Source of the DNA: Melghirimyces algeriensis
GTDB lineage: Bacteria > Bacillota > Bacilli > Thermoactinomycetales > DSM-45169
Direction of reading: 5' to 3'
DNA: 64,000 bases
Assembly (NCBI RefSeq): GCF_900182565.1
Contig: NZ_FXTI01000001.1
Span: forward strand, 558,001 to 622,000
Part shown: one piece after another, positions 8,139 through 16,511 of the stretch
Layout: every line of letters starts with the position of its first letter
Position numbering within the stretch: position 1 is the stretch's first letter
Made by a program: the position numbers and the translations under genes
The notes under the pieces: generated by a model
The model's input: the letters and a program-made list of their open reading frames with translations, nothing else
Told to the model about the DNA's origin: nothing
Databases searched by the model: none

Positions 8139-9128
8139 TCAATCCCGGTCTCTCAGAGAATCCTTGAAAAGGGTTTGAAGTTCAGTTGCGTCACGGCTGA
8201 CATGAAGCGCGGTCATCAGTTTGATCCGCGCTTTTTGTCCGTTTAGCCCGTTGGAAAAGATCACTCCCCACTCTTTCAATTGCTTTCCGCCTCCCTCATA
8301 GCCATAGGTATCTTCCACAAAACCGTTGTAACAGCGGGATACCAATACAATTGGAACATTTTGTTTCAAAGCGTCCAAAAGCCCAGGGAGCATCTTTGGA
8401 GGAAGGTTTCCCTGCCCAAGAGATTCCAATACAAGCCCGGATGCCCCTTGATCCAGAGCAGCGCGGATAAACAGGTCGTCTGTTCCTACTGCTGCCTTTA
8501 TTAAAAAGATGTCATCTACGGGGGGGAGTTGTGGGAACAGCCGGTTTCTCGTCAGAGATTGATGAAACACTATATCCTTTTTGGTCAGTGTACCCACAGG
8601 GCCTTGAGCCGGAGAGCGGAAAGTCGCCACATTGCTGGTGTGGGTTTTCGTTACCCATCGGGCTGCATGGATCTCATCATTAAAGACCACCAAAGTGCCT
8701 TTGCCTTGGGCTTCAGGGTGAGCAGCGGTTCGGATGGCATTGACCAAATTAACGGGTCCATCGGCTCCCAATTCATTTTGACTTCGCATCGCACCTGTAA
8801 AAACAACCGGTTTATTGCCGGGAACAGTCAGGTCAGAGTAAAAGGCTGTCTCCTCCAATGTATCTGTCCCGTGTGTCACAACCACCCCATCTACTTCTGA
8901 GCGGGATAAATGGTAAGAAATCCGTTTTCCAATCTGATACATCCATTCCGGAGTGATATGGGGACTTGGGAGGTTTATGAAGTCATCCATTTCAATTTGA
9001 GCATAACGGGAAAGCAGAGGAAAGAAGGATTGAAAGCTTTCCATTCCTTTTGGTTTTACGCTGTTTGATTGTTCATCTTCTGCCATGGCAATGGTACCAC
9101 CAGTAGTAATAATTGTTATCCGTTTCAT
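8139..9128 (-). CDS. ansA: L-asparaginase
   Basis: 329-residue type I/II asparaginase that hydrolyses asparagine to aspartate and ammonia. Catalytic elements are intact: ITTGGTIAM with the N-terminal nucleophile Thr (residues 6-14), the second active-site segment VVTHGTDTLEETA near residue 86, and the Lys of GAMRSQNELGADGP further on. No signal peptide is visible, so it is probably cytoplasmic. A minus-strand TATAAT at 9166-9171 with a weak -35 could drive it. It is convergent with ypdA; the two stop codons touch. Confidence 0.92.
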   Translation of the reverse strand: MKRITIITTGGTIAMAEDEQSNSVKPKGMESFQSFFPLLSRYAQIEMDDFINLPSPHITPEWMYQIGKRISYHLSRSEVDGVVVTHGTDTLEETAFYSDLTVPGNKPVVFTGAMRSQNELGADGPVNLVNAIRTAAHPEAQGKGTLVVFNDEIHAARWVTKTHTSNVATFRSPAQGPVGTLTKKDIVFHQSLTRNRLFPQLPPVDDIFLIKAAVGTDDLFIRAALDQGASGLVLESLGQGNLPPKMLPGLLDALKQNVPIVLVSRCYNGFVEDTYGYEGGGKQLKEWGVIFSNGLNGQKARIKLMTALHVSRDATELQTLFKDSLRDRD

Positions 9129-9285
9129 ACTCGACCTCCCGAAAAAGCTGTTAAGTTCTCTATCCTTATTATATGGAATTCAAAGAGCAATGCGAATGGT
9201 AAATCTATGGTCTGAACATAGACTAAAAAGCATTGATTTTGCCGATAATAGAAAAAGGATTTCCTAGTGGTGGGAGGGAGTGCTT

Positions 9286-9453
9286 ATGGCAGATTCTCGT
9301 CGTTACTTGGTGAAAATCCGATGTAAACAGTGTGGGGAGCGCTTTGTTTTAAAGGGCAGCATGAAAAAAGGGAAATTGGATACAGGGTTTCGGCAATGCA
9401 TTTGCGATAATGATGATCCACGAGGATTTGATATCTCATCTGAAAGGCTATAA
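9286..9453 (+). CDS. Small zinc-ribbon-like cysteine protein (55 aa)
   Basis: 55-residue protein beginning MADSRRYLVKIRCKQCGERF. It has a CxxC pair (residues 13-16) and a second pair CIC (38-40), spaced like a half zinc ribbon, and is basic in the middle and acidic at the end. GGGAGGGAG precedes the ATG. I recognise it only as a small conserved-looking Firmicute protein; the function is unknown. Just before its stop, another frame stays open for about 45 more codons (9411-9548), which may be chance or a frameshifted extension. Confidence 0.6.
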   Translation: MADSRRYLVKIRCKQCGERFVLKGSMKKGKLDTGFRQCICDNDDPRGFDISSERL

Positions 9454-9563
9454 GCCGGTCGGAACCCAATTATCCGCTGAACCGATAGGACCTCTGGAGG
9501 TTCCGCAGAATGATTCACCGGAAATCCCCTTCTTTTCTAAATTGTAGTCTTTATCAGTAGTCT

Positions 9564-9590
9564 GTCGGTCCGAGAGGTCCGGCTTTTTTG
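9564..9590 (+). terminator. Intrinsic terminator
   Basis: GTCGGTCC (9564-9571), loop GAGA, GGTCCGGC (9576-9583) then six T. One mismatch and one G-T pair in the stem. Confidence 0.65.
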
Positions 9591-9695
9591 TTTTGCATAA
9601 AGATGGGAGATGTGGATCAAGCTATATTTGACATCATTTGAGTCATTCAAAGAGCCAACATTAGGTTATTCAGAGAATGAAGGGGTGGTTCAGCC

Positions 9696-11042
9696 GTGTA
9701 CAGACGGATTGCCGCTGTGCTTTTTCCGATCGTTACTTTGGCATTGATTGGCACAGCAGTATGGGGATATCAAGAGAACCAAGAGAAAAACAGCTTATTA
9801 ATCAAGGCGGAAAACCAGTATCAACGGGCGTTTCATGATCTGAACTTTCATGTGGATAAGCTTCAGGATGAATTGGGCAAGGCTCTGGCACTGAATACAA
9901 AAAAACAGTTATCCACTTGTCTAACAAATGTATGGCGTTTATCCTTTGTTGCCCAGAATGATTTAGGTCAGTTACCACTATCGTTAATGCCTTTTGATAA
10001 AACGGAATCCTTTCTGTCAAAGATCGGAGATTTTACTTATCGGTTGGGAGTCAGAGACCTGGACAGAAAGCCCCTCAATGAACGGGAATATCATACACTG
10101 CAAACACTGTATAAAAAATCCAATGCCATCCAGCAGGACCTGTCAAAGGTTCAGTCGCAAATCCTTGAGAAGAATTTACGATGGATGGATGTAGAGCTGG
10201 CGATGGCTTCTGAAGACAAGGTTATGGACAACACCATTATCAATGGCTTTAAAAAAGTTGATAAACTCTCTGAAGGCTATAAGGAAGTGGATTGGGGTCC
10301 CAGTGTTAACAACCTGGAATCCCATCAGCGAAAAAAAGTGACCAAACTAAAAGGAGAACCTGTAACCCCGGAGGAAGTGAAAGAGAAGATTGCCGATATC
10401 TTGAACCTTCAGGATTCAGATCAGGTAAAGGTTGTTGCCAACAAAAAAAGAAACACTTCCATATACAGTGCACGGGTCAAGATGAAAAACGGTGAAGAGG
10501 TCTATGCAGATGTAACGAAAAAAGGCGGGCATGTGTTGTGGATGGATTATGACAGAGATGTAAAAAAACAGAACCTAAGTTTGGAACAGGCACAGGTGAA
10601 GGCGATCCAGTTTATGGACCGCTTGGGTTATCCGCAAATGGAAGCGGTCAATTATGACGATGCCGGCAATATGTCATCCTTTACGTTTGTAAGAAAAGAA
10701 GATGATGTATTGATCTATCCAGAATCGGTTGTTATCAAAGTGGCGTTGGACAATGGAGAAATTACTGGATATCAGGCAAATGATTATGTTTTTAACCATA
10801 AGGAAAACCGAAATTTAAAACCGACACTGACCAAAGACCAAGCCAGGAAATATGTGAATCCCAAGTTGAAAGTGAAAGAATCGCAGTTAGCGGTCATCTT
10901 TGGAGATAATGAAAAAGAAACGTTATGTTACGAATTTGCCGGTAGATTGGGGAAAAGTAAATACACAGTGTTTATTAATGCAAAGAACGGTGATGAGGAA
11001 TTTGTAGAGAAAATGAAAGATCAAATTTCCGATGAACTGTAA
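9696..11042 (+). CDS. ypeB: Germination protein YpeB
   Basis: 448-residue spore protein that in Bacillus is needed for stability and function of the cortex-lytic enzyme SleB during germination. An N-terminal hydrophobic anchor (about residues 5-25) is followed by a helical region, and the C-terminal half holds PepSY-like repeats around residues 220-290, 295-360 and 370-445. The start is GTG at 9696 after AAGGGGTGG. Unlike in most relatives, no sleB lies upstream; the preceding gene is the small CxxC protein. A terminator follows at 11051. Confidence 0.88.
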   Translation: MYRRIAAVLFPIVTLALIGTAVWGYQENQEKNSLLIKAENQYQRAFHDLNFHVDKLQDELGKALALNTKKQLSTCLTNVWRLSFVAQNDLGQLPLSLMPFDKTESFLSKIGDFTYRLGVRDLDRKPLNEREYHTLQTLYKKSNAIQQDLSKVQSQILEKNLRWMDVELAMASEDKVMDNTIINGFKKVDKLSEGYKEVDWGPSVNNLESHQRKKVTKLKGEPVTPEEVKEKIADILNLQDSDQVKVVANKKRNTSIYSARVKMKNGEEVYADVTKKGGHVLWMDYDRDVKKQNLSLEQAQVKAIQFMDRLGYPQMEAVNYDDAGNMSSFTFVRKEDDVLIYPESVVIKVALDNGEITGYQANDYVFNHKENRNLKPTLTKDQARKYVNPKLKVKESQLAVIFGDNEKETLCYEFAGRLGKSKYTVFINAKNGDEEFVEKMKDQISDEL

Positions 11043-11050
11043 AATTTTTT

Positions 11051-11081
11051 GGATCGGCAAAAAGCCGATCCAAATCTTTTC
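11051..11081 (+). terminator. Intrinsic terminator of ypeB
   Basis: GGATCGGC (11051-11058), AAAAA loop, GCCGATCC (11064-11071), followed by AAATCTTTT. Confidence 0.75.
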
Positions 11082-11113
11082 GTTCTAAACACTGTAAATA
11101 ACGGGTTTGGTCG

Positions 11114-11142
11114 TTGCAAGCGATTTCCCTTTGTGGTATTCT
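11114..11142 (+). promoter_or_regulatory. SigA-type promoter of the candidate small RNA
   Basis: TTGCAA at 11114-11119 and TATTCT at 11137-11142 with a 17-nt spacer, in a gene-free stretch. Confidence 0.5.
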
Positions 11143-11148
11143 ATAAAT

Positions 11149-11300
11149 GAATTGGTAAAAGGGAATACATAGCGATTTTAAGTTCGCAATTTTAGTCGCT
11201 GGCCTTTGGATTTCCAATTTGGAAATCCTAATTATTCTCGAGATGAATCAAATACTGTTCATCCGCTTCGAGCAGGCCATGCCTGCTCTTTATGTTTTTA
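11149..11300 (+). ncRNA. Candidate small RNA of about 150 nt
   Basis: It lies in the 500-nt gap between ypeB and cmk, bounded by a promoter (11114-11142) and a terminator-like hairpin GAGCAGGC-CAT-GCCTGCTC at 11270-11288 followed by TTTATGTTTTTA. Inside are a hairpin with arms AGCGA and TCGCT (about 11172-11201) and a hairpin GGATTTCCA-TTTGGAAATCC near 11208-11228. No ribosome-binding site with a plausible frame was seen. No known RNA family is recognised. Confidence 0.4.
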
Positions 11301-11542
11301 TAGACAGCCCTTCAGGGTTAGGATGAAAGCGAGTGTACAATAAGGTAAACTTATGAACGACTCGCATCTGGACAATTGAATCGTGTAAAATTAAAAAACG
11401 ATTCTTGTCAATTTATGGGGATTTTCAGGAGAAGGATGCAGTTCTTGCACTCCATAATCCGAGGATCTGCGTACCCCATAGGAACTTCCTTTGGGGTACA
11501 ATAGTCGTGTATCCCTTCTTAAACGTGGGGAGGATGTAACTT
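11301..11542. other. Gene-free leader region before cmk
   Basis: No gene is seen. A long hairpin, GTACCCCA (11471-11478) against TGGGGTAC (11492-11499) with an inner AGGA/TCCT pair, sits about 45 nt before the cmk start and may form a 5' leader structure. A TACAAT at 11497-11502 lacks a matching -35. Confidence 0.4.
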
Positions 11543-12220
11543 GTGACATGTTTTTCCATTGCAATTGATGGCCCGGCGGGATCTGGCAAGAGTACAGTGG
11601 CTCGCCAAGTGGCTAAAGAGTTGGGGCTAACTTATGTGGATACCGGTGCCATGTATCGGGCAATCACTTGGAAAGCCCTGAAACAAAATGTTGATTTGGA
11701 GGATGAATCCTCTGTTGCGCGTATGTCCCAGGAAACCGATATCCAACTATCTTCTGAAAATGGAGTGGATGTGTGGGTGGATGGGATAAAGGTAACCAAC
11801 GATATCCGAACCCCTCAAGTAACATCCAACGTCTCTCTGATCGCAAGTCAAGCGCGTGTAAGAGAGATATTGGTAGATAAGCAACGGGAAATCGCCCAAA
11901 AGACGGGGGTTGTAATGGATGGTCGGGATATCGGTACCCATGTGTTACCAAAAGCTAATCTGAAGATTTTCTTAACTGCATCAATCGAAGAAAGAGCCCA
12001 ACGTCGACATCGTGAATTAACACAACGTGGCTATTCTGTCGATTGGGATCAACTGAAAGAAGAAATCCGGCTTCGGGATGAAAAAGATAGTGTACGCGAA
12101 CATTCTCCCCTTCGTCCGGCGGAAGATGCGATACATCTAGATACGACCGGTCTTTCGATTAAAGAAGTGGTTCAAGCGATTCTGAATCTATCTCGAACCA
12201 AAGCGATCGGTGGGGAGTAA
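11543..12220 (+). CDS. cmk: Cytidylate kinase
   Basis: 225-residue (d)CMP kinase that phosphorylates CMP and dCMP for nucleic acid and lipid precursor synthesis. The P-loop GPAGSGKST is at residues 10-18, the nucleotide-binding DTGAMYRA follows, and DGRDIGTHVLP and RHRELTQRG are typical Cmk motifs. The start is GTG at 11543, with GGGGAGG at 11527-11533. It is followed 3 nt later by plsC and then by the S1-domain gene, matching the cmk-ypfD order of Bacillus. Confidence 0.94.
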   Translation: MTCFSIAIDGPAGSGKSTVARQVAKELGLTYVDTGAMYRAITWKALKQNVDLEDESSVARMSQETDIQLSSENGVDVWVDGIKVTNDIRTPQVTSNVSLIASQARVREILVDKQREIAQKTGVVMDGRDIGTHVLPKANLKIFLTASIEERAQRRHRELTQRGYSVDWDQLKEEIRLRDEKDSVREHSPLRPAEDAIHLDTTGLSIKEVVQAILNLSRTKAIGGE

Positions 12221-12223
12221 TAT

Positions 12224-12817
12224 ATGCTGTACCGAACATTTAGGCTCCTGTTCCGGTTTCTGTTTAGGTTATTCTACCGATGGGAGATAGAAGGGGTAAA
12301 ACATATCCCATCCCAGGGACCGGTAGTCATCTGTTGCAACCATATCAACAATTTGGACCCGCCGATTGTAGGGGCGGCCGCGAATCGGCCAGTGAGGTTT
12401 ATGGCCAAGGAGGAACTGTTCAAAGTACCGGTTTTATCCTTTCTTTTACGTCGGTTTGGAGCGTTTCCCGTCAAACGGGGTTCCACTGACAAACGAGCTT
12501 TGAAGAGTGCCTTGGAAGTGTTGAAGCAGGGAGAAGTACTCGGTGTTTTCCCGGAGGGAACGCGTTCACGGGATGGGTCGCTCGGAAAAGCCCATAATGG
12601 AGCATCCTTTATCGCTTTGAAAGGAAAGGCCAAAGTGGTTCCGGCGGCAGTGATCGGTCCCTATCGGATCTTCCAAAAAGTTCGTATTGTTTTTGGTCCC
12701 CCAGTGGATCTTGAGAACTTCCAGAACCAACAATGGACTTCTCACACGCTTCGGGAGGCTACTGATCAAATTATGGCTGAGATTGAAAAGCTTTTGTCAA
12801 AAGGTCATTCCAAATGA
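12224..12817 (+). CDS. plsC: 1-acyl-sn-glycerol-3-phosphate acyltransferase
   Basis: 197-residue membrane-associated acyltransferase making phosphatidic acid from lysophosphatidic acid. The HX4D catalytic motif is NHINNLD (residues 39-45) and the glycerol-phosphate site FPEGTRSRDG is near residue 110. A short hydrophobic N-terminus suits a membrane anchor. It lies 3 nt after cmk and overlaps the next gene by 4 nt. plsY and gpsA about 6 kb downstream supply the earlier steps. Confidence 0.92.
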   Translation: MLYRTFRLLFRFLFRLFYRWEIEGVKHIPSQGPVVICCNHINNLDPPIVGAAANRPVRFMAKEELFKVPVLSFLLRRFGAFPVKRGSTDKRALKSALEVLKQGEVLGVFPEGTRSRDGSLGKAHNGASFIALKGKAKVVPAAVIGPYRIFQKVRIVFGPPVDLENFQNQQWTSHTLREATDQIMAEIEKLLSKGHSK

Positions 12818-13095
12818 GATGGTTGCTACTGTATTTTCTGGTTCTTCTCTTGTTTTTTTCTTATCGAAGAATCATTGTCAAGCAATGCCTTCGGCGAGGG
12901 GGCACCAGTGCTGAAGCCCAACGTCGGTCTCGTCAATTTTCACTCTTGTTTTATGTTTTTGCAGGGGGTCTTGCATTAACGGGTTTGGGTTTTAAAGTGG
13001 GTCTGATTGGCGGATTGACGGCTCTGGCTGGTGTGATTCTCTTGGCTGGTGCATTGGTCATGGGATTAATGAAATTAAGGAACTGGTTTTCTTGA
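12814..13095 (+). CDS. Small membrane protein, unknown function
   Basis: 93 residues with a short N-terminal hydrophobic helix (about 2-16), a basic stretch (RRIIVKQCLRRG, SAEAQRRSRQ), and two hydrophobic segments around 44-62 and 64-86. The start ATG overlaps the plsC stop (ATGA), implying translational coupling in the cmk-plsC operon. Not recognised. Confidence 0.65.
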   Translation: MRWLLLYFLVLLLFFSYRRIIVKQCLRRGGTSAEAQRRSRQFSLLFYVFAGGLALTGLGFKVGLIGGLTALAGVILLAGALVMGLMKLRNWFS

Positions 13096-13174
13096 TTTCA
13101 TTATTCATCTCTCCAGTTTCGTGGGAGATTATATAATTAGGTTGATATAGCAGGTAATGAGGAGGTTGTCGTTC

Positions 13175-14323
13175 ATGGTGGAAGAAATGAAATCAGAAAT
13201 GACGGATGTGACTTCGTTAAAAAGCGGAGACATTGTAAAAGGGAAAGTCACCAAGGTGGAGGATAATCAAGTTCTGGTGGATGTGAATTACAAGTTTGAT
13301 GGTGTGATTCCGATTTCTGAGCTCTTCAGTCTTCATGTGGATAAAGCCGGCGATGTTCTTTCCGAAGAGGAAGAAGTTGAAGTGAAGGTGATCCGCATTG
13401 ATGATGAAGAGGAAAAGCTGGTCCTTTCCAAAAAAGCAGTTGATGCCGATCGGGCCTGGAATGATCTGGAACAAAAATTTGAAACCGGTGAAACGTTGGA
13501 AGCTGAAATCGCTGATGTGGTCAAAGGCGGGCTTGTAGTGGATCTCGGAGTTCGTGGATTTATTCCGGCCTCTTTGGTGGAACGGCATTATGTAGAAGAT
13601 TTTTCCGATTATAAAGGTCGCACCTTGTCTTTGAAAGTGATCGAAATGGATCGGGAAAAGAACAAACTGATCCTTTCTCGGAAAGCAGTTCTTGATGAAG
13701 AGGAAGAGAAACAGAAACGTGAAACCTTGGAGCGTCTGACCCCCGGAGAAGTTCTGGACGGAACCGTACAACGTCTTACGGATTTCGGTGCCTTTGTTGA
13801 CATTGGCGGAGTGGATGGTTTGGTACATGTTTCTGAATTGGCTTGGTCTCGTGTGGAGCATCCCTCCGAGATGCTTTCAGAGGGAGATCAAGTAAAGGTG
13901 AAAGTGCTCAAAGTGGATAAAGAGAACGAGCGGATCAGCCTCAGTATTAAGGAAACCCAACCGGGTCCCTGGGAAAAAGTATCTGATTCCATTCATTCCG
14001 GAGATATTGTCAATGGTACGGTGAAACGTCTTGTCTCTTTTGGTGCCTTTGTAGAAGTGGCTGAGGGAGTTGAAGGTTTGGTTCATATTTCGCAAATTTC
14101 CCGCCGGCATATCGCTTCCCCTTCTGAGGAGTTGGAAGAAGGTCAGGAAGTACGGGTGAAAGTATTGGATATGCAGCCTGAACAGAAACGGATTAGCCTC
14201 AGCATTAAAGAGGTGGAACAGGAAGAGGCAAAACAGGAGATGGAAAACCTGGATCGAAACAATAGTGGGATGAATGTCACCCTTGGTGATGTCCTGGGGG
14301 ATCAACTACGTCGTCTAAAGTAA
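13175..14323 (+). CDS. rpsA: S1 RNA-binding domain protein (30S ribosomal protein S1 homolog, YpfD type)
   Basis: 382 residues with four S1 domains beginning near residues 15, 101, 187 and 272 (GDIVKGKVTKVE, GETLEAEIADV, GEVLDGTVQRL, GDIVNGTVKRL), as in the Firmicute YpfD proteins rather than the six-domain proteobacterial S1. It binds RNA; in low-GC Gram-positives the homolog is not essential for translation. The start is ATG 13175, because GAGGAGG at 13159-13165 gives 9-nt spacing. The acidic first 20 residues and charged tail are normal. A strong terminator follows. Confidence 0.9.
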   Translation: MVEEMKSEMTDVTSLKSGDIVKGKVTKVEDNQVLVDVNYKFDGVIPISELFSLHVDKAGDVLSEEEEVEVKVIRIDDEEEKLVLSKKAVDADRAWNDLEQKFETGETLEAEIADVVKGGLVVDLGVRGFIPASLVERHYVEDFSDYKGRTLSLKVIEMDREKNKLILSRKAVLDEEEEKQKRETLERLTPGEVLDGTVQRLTDFGAFVDIGGVDGLVHVSELAWSRVEHPSEMLSEGDQVKVKVLKVDKENERISLSIKETQPGPWEKVSDSIHSGDIVNGTVKRLVSFGAFVEVAEGVEGLVHISQISRRHIASPSEELEEGQEVRVKVLDMQPEQKRISLSIKEVEQEEAKQEMENLDRNNSGMNVTLGDVLGDQLRRLK

Positions 14324-14334
14324 GCTGAAAGACA

Positions 14335-14366
14335 GCTTCCGGTGAAAACCGGAAGCTTTTTTTTTT
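14335..14366 (+). terminator. Intrinsic terminator of the S1-domain gene
   Basis: GCTTCCGG (14335-14342) and CCGGAAGC (14349-14356) followed by ten T. Confidence 0.9.
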
Positions 14367-14422
14367 GGCTGAAATGAACAAAAGTCAGCCATACTATGAG
14401 AAAAGGAGGGAGGAAAAGGAAT

Positions 14423-15034
14423 GTGGTTGCAGGGACATTGTCTATGCTGTCGTGTTTATCCCTGGCAGTCTTAATTCAGACTGGTTGGTTTTCCGGTTTG
14501 GAAAAAAGCTTGAAGTTGAAAAAAGAGTGGTTGGTGTTGGGGTTGCTGTTGGAGTCTCTGTTGCTTTGGGTAGAACTTCCCCCTGAAGGAAACGTTCGCA
14601 TGCATGCAGGGATGATTCTGTTTATTCCGTTTTTGTACTACCTTTATCAAAGGGTTGAAGAGGAACGAATTCCATTGTTTCTTTCCGTTTTATTTACAGG
14701 CTCTTTTACGTTTTTTCTGCAAGAGTTATATCGGTTTGAATCGGCAATGGCGTGGTCAGGGTTGAGAAGCTTGGGGTTGTTAGTCATTACGGGGCTAGCT
14801 TTTGTTTCTTCCTCATGCCTTGCCGGTAAATTGGTCGTTGCTATGGGAGGGCTGTGTTTTAGTGAAGGGTTGCATGTCCTTCTGCATCAAAACGAGATGA
14901 ATCCCGTATTCTTTGGAGATCCGAGTTTTTTAGATCTATTGTGGATGACTTTTGTGGTGATTCTGGTTTCTCACTCTGCTCTTCCACACATTCGGATGTG
15001 GATTCGAACAATCTGGCGGATGGTGAAAATATGA
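14423..15034 (+). CDS. YphA-like membrane protein
   Basis: 203-residue polytopic membrane protein with hydrophobic segments around residues 3-20, 30-47, 55-70, 80-95, 100-125 and 170-190. Position (after the S1-domain gene, before the YIEGIA gene and der) and length fit B. subtilis YphA, whose function is not established. The start is GTG 14423, because AGGAGGGAGG lies at 14404-14413; an ATG at 14396 has no ribosome-binding site. It overlaps the next gene by 4 nt. Confidence 0.65.
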   Translation: MVAGTLSMLSCLSLAVLIQTGWFSGLEKSLKLKKEWLVLGLLLESLLLWVELPPEGNVRMHAGMILFIPFLYYLYQRVEEERIPLFLSVLFTGSFTFFLQELYRFESAMAWSGLRSLGLLVITGLAFVSSSCLAGKLVVAMGGLCFSEGLHVLLHQNEMNPVFFGDPSFLDLLWMTFVVILVSHSALPHIRMWIRTIWRMVKI

Positions 15035-15951
15035 TGTGGAGTCCAAATACGATGGCTGTGGTCATTGGGATCTTAACAGGCTTTTTATGTCGAATGCGAA
15101 TGCTTCGAACGGATTATCGGCAATATCCGACTTATCCTCATGGGCGAGTCATTCATTTGTCCCTAGGTCTGATTGCGGCAGGTTTGGGAGCGGTGGCTGT
15201 TCCTGCTCTTCTCAATAAAAACTATACCGCGATTACCTTTCTCTCTTTAGCAGCACAACAGTTCCGGGAAGTAAGAAACATGGAAAGAGAGACGTTGTCC
15301 AAGCTGGATGAAATGGTGTTGGTGAAAAGAGGAAGCACTTATATTGAAGGCATTGCGATGGTTTTCGAAGGAAGAAATTATATCGTTATTTTATCCGCAC
15401 TTTTAACCAGTCTTGTCGTTTTGTTGGCGGGTCAATGGATTTGGGGCGTATTGATGGGTGTAGTGTTGGTGGGAGTATCAGGACTGCTCCGAACGGGCAA
15501 GTTATTGGGCGACATTGCGGATGTAGAGGAGGGAACTCTGCGATTTGAGGGTTCCAGTCTGTATGTGGATGATATATATATTATGAATATTGGGCTGAAG
15601 GACAATCGAGATCGCATTAGGAAGCAGGGTTTAGGTGCTGTCGTTACTCCCAAAGATAAAGACAGTCGGATTACGCTTTCCAATCTTGGACAACGACAGG
15701 CGATACTACATGATGTATCCACCGTATTGGGTGTATACAGAGATACGGGTGAGCCTTCATTGGTTCCTTTGATTAAGCGTGATCTAAATGATGGTCGGCT
15801 GGGCGTTTTTCTTATTCCTGAAGAAAAAGATTCAAAGGCGGCCATCGATATGATCCAACGGGTACCTGTGTTGGAAAGCGCGGTGCGGATGCCGACGGAA
15901 CTTCTTAAACGTTTGTCGTGGAGGGGACGCAGTAATGGGAATGACATTTGA
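15031..15951 (+). CDS. YIEGIA-family membrane protein
   Basis: 306-residue protein named for the YIEGIA motif, here at residues 104-109 (GSTYIEGIAMVFEGRNY). Hydrophobic segments lie near residues 8-20, 42-62, 65-75, 116-132 and 135-150; the C-terminal half (from about 155) is soluble and charged. The family occurs in spore formers; no biochemical role is known to me. The ATG at 15031 overlaps the YphA-like stop, and the 3' end overlaps a small partner gene by 17 nt. The tight coupling of five genes suggests one complex or process. Confidence 0.75.
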   Translation: MMWSPNTMAVVIGILTGFLCRMRMLRTDYRQYPTYPHGRVIHLSLGLIAAGLGAVAVPALLNKNYTAITFLSLAAQQFREVRNMERETLSKLDEMVLVKRGSTYIEGIAMVFEGRNYIVILSALLTSLVVLLAGQWIWGVLMGVVLVGVSGLLRTGKLLGDIADVEEGTLRFEGSSLYVDDIYIMNIGLKDNRDRIRKQGLGAVVTPKDKDSRITLSNLGQRQAILHDVSTVLGVYRDTGEPSLVPLIKRDLNDGRLGVFLIPEEKDSKAAIDMIQRVPVLESAVRMPTELLKRLSWRGRSNGNDI

Positions 15952-16132
15952 AAAAGCCATATTGGCAATTGTATCCACTGATCGAGAGCAAGTGGCCGGC
16001 GGTGCTCCGATTTTCTATGCAAAAAATAAGGAGCAGATGGAAGAAACCGCTTTTCTATTGGAAAAAATCTTGGATGGAATGGTTCATGAATTGAATTCTA
16101 GAACGAAAATTGTGGTTCGTCACCGATCATGA
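15935..16132 (+). CDS. Small YIEGIA-associated protein
   Basis: 65-residue soluble protein starting inside the end of the YIEGIA gene. Sequence such as KAILAIVSTDREQVAGGAPIF fits the small protein that databases describe as a capping-complex subunit for YIEGIA; I recall the name but not an experiment. Its stop overlaps the start of the first DUF3189 gene, so stoichiometric synthesis is likely. Confidence 0.65.
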   Translation: MGMTFEKAILAIVSTDREQVAGGAPIFYAKNKEQMEETAFLLEKILDGMVHELNSRTKIVVRHRS

Positions 16133-16506
16133 ACCGCTTATATCTCAGCTCTGATTATGGGGCCATGGCCTTGGTTGCCGCACTCAGAGATTTGCAGGAT
16201 GAAGGAGCTTCGATGGCTGCAAAGATTCAACAATGTACGTTGTGGAAGGAAGATATCTGGAGCACACCGGGAAGAATTTATTGGGTGGGTTGTACACCCT
16301 CCAATGTCAGTATTTATATGATTGGTACGATGTGGAAGCCAGTAGTCCTTGAGCGGGCATTGACCCATATCCTTCAGTTAGCTGGTGAGTGCCTGCTGGA
16401 ATGGGAAATGATTCGATTGAATCATGGGTGTAAGAATGTGAAGTCTTGGTCTGGCTTTGTACGGAATTATCCACGACTGATTCGTATTCTTTCGGAAAGA
16501 GGTTGA
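16129..16506 (+). CDS. DUF3189-family protein, divergent copy
   Basis: 125 residues, similar in layout to the next gene (N-terminal strand MNRLYLSSDYG, Trp/Tyr-rich middle GRIYWVGCTPSNVSIYMIG, C-terminal SGFVRNYPRLIRIL). It lacks the CYGSAHSS-like turn seen in its neighbour, so a binding or catalytic site may be lost. It overlaps the small gene before it by 4 nt. Function unknown. Confidence 0.6.
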   Translation: MNRLYLSSDYGAMALVAALRDLQDEGASMAAKIQQCTLWKEDIWSTPGRIYWVGCTPSNVSIYMIGTMWKPVVLERALTHILQLAGECLLEWEMIRLNHGCKNVKSWSGFVRNYPRLIRILSERG

Positions 16507-16511
16507 CCAAG

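Noticed and set aside
11543..12220. T-box or known riboswitch in the cmk leader
   Set aside because: The leader has a hairpin at 11471-11499 but no T-box sequence and no conserved aptamer core.
13217..13861. 214-codon minus-strand frame opposite the S1-domain gene
   Set aside because: Shadow created by the repeated Glu/Val-rich S1 codons.
13175..14323. Tandem repeats as a DNA repeat element
   Set aside because: They are the four S1 domains of the protein, diverged at DNA level.
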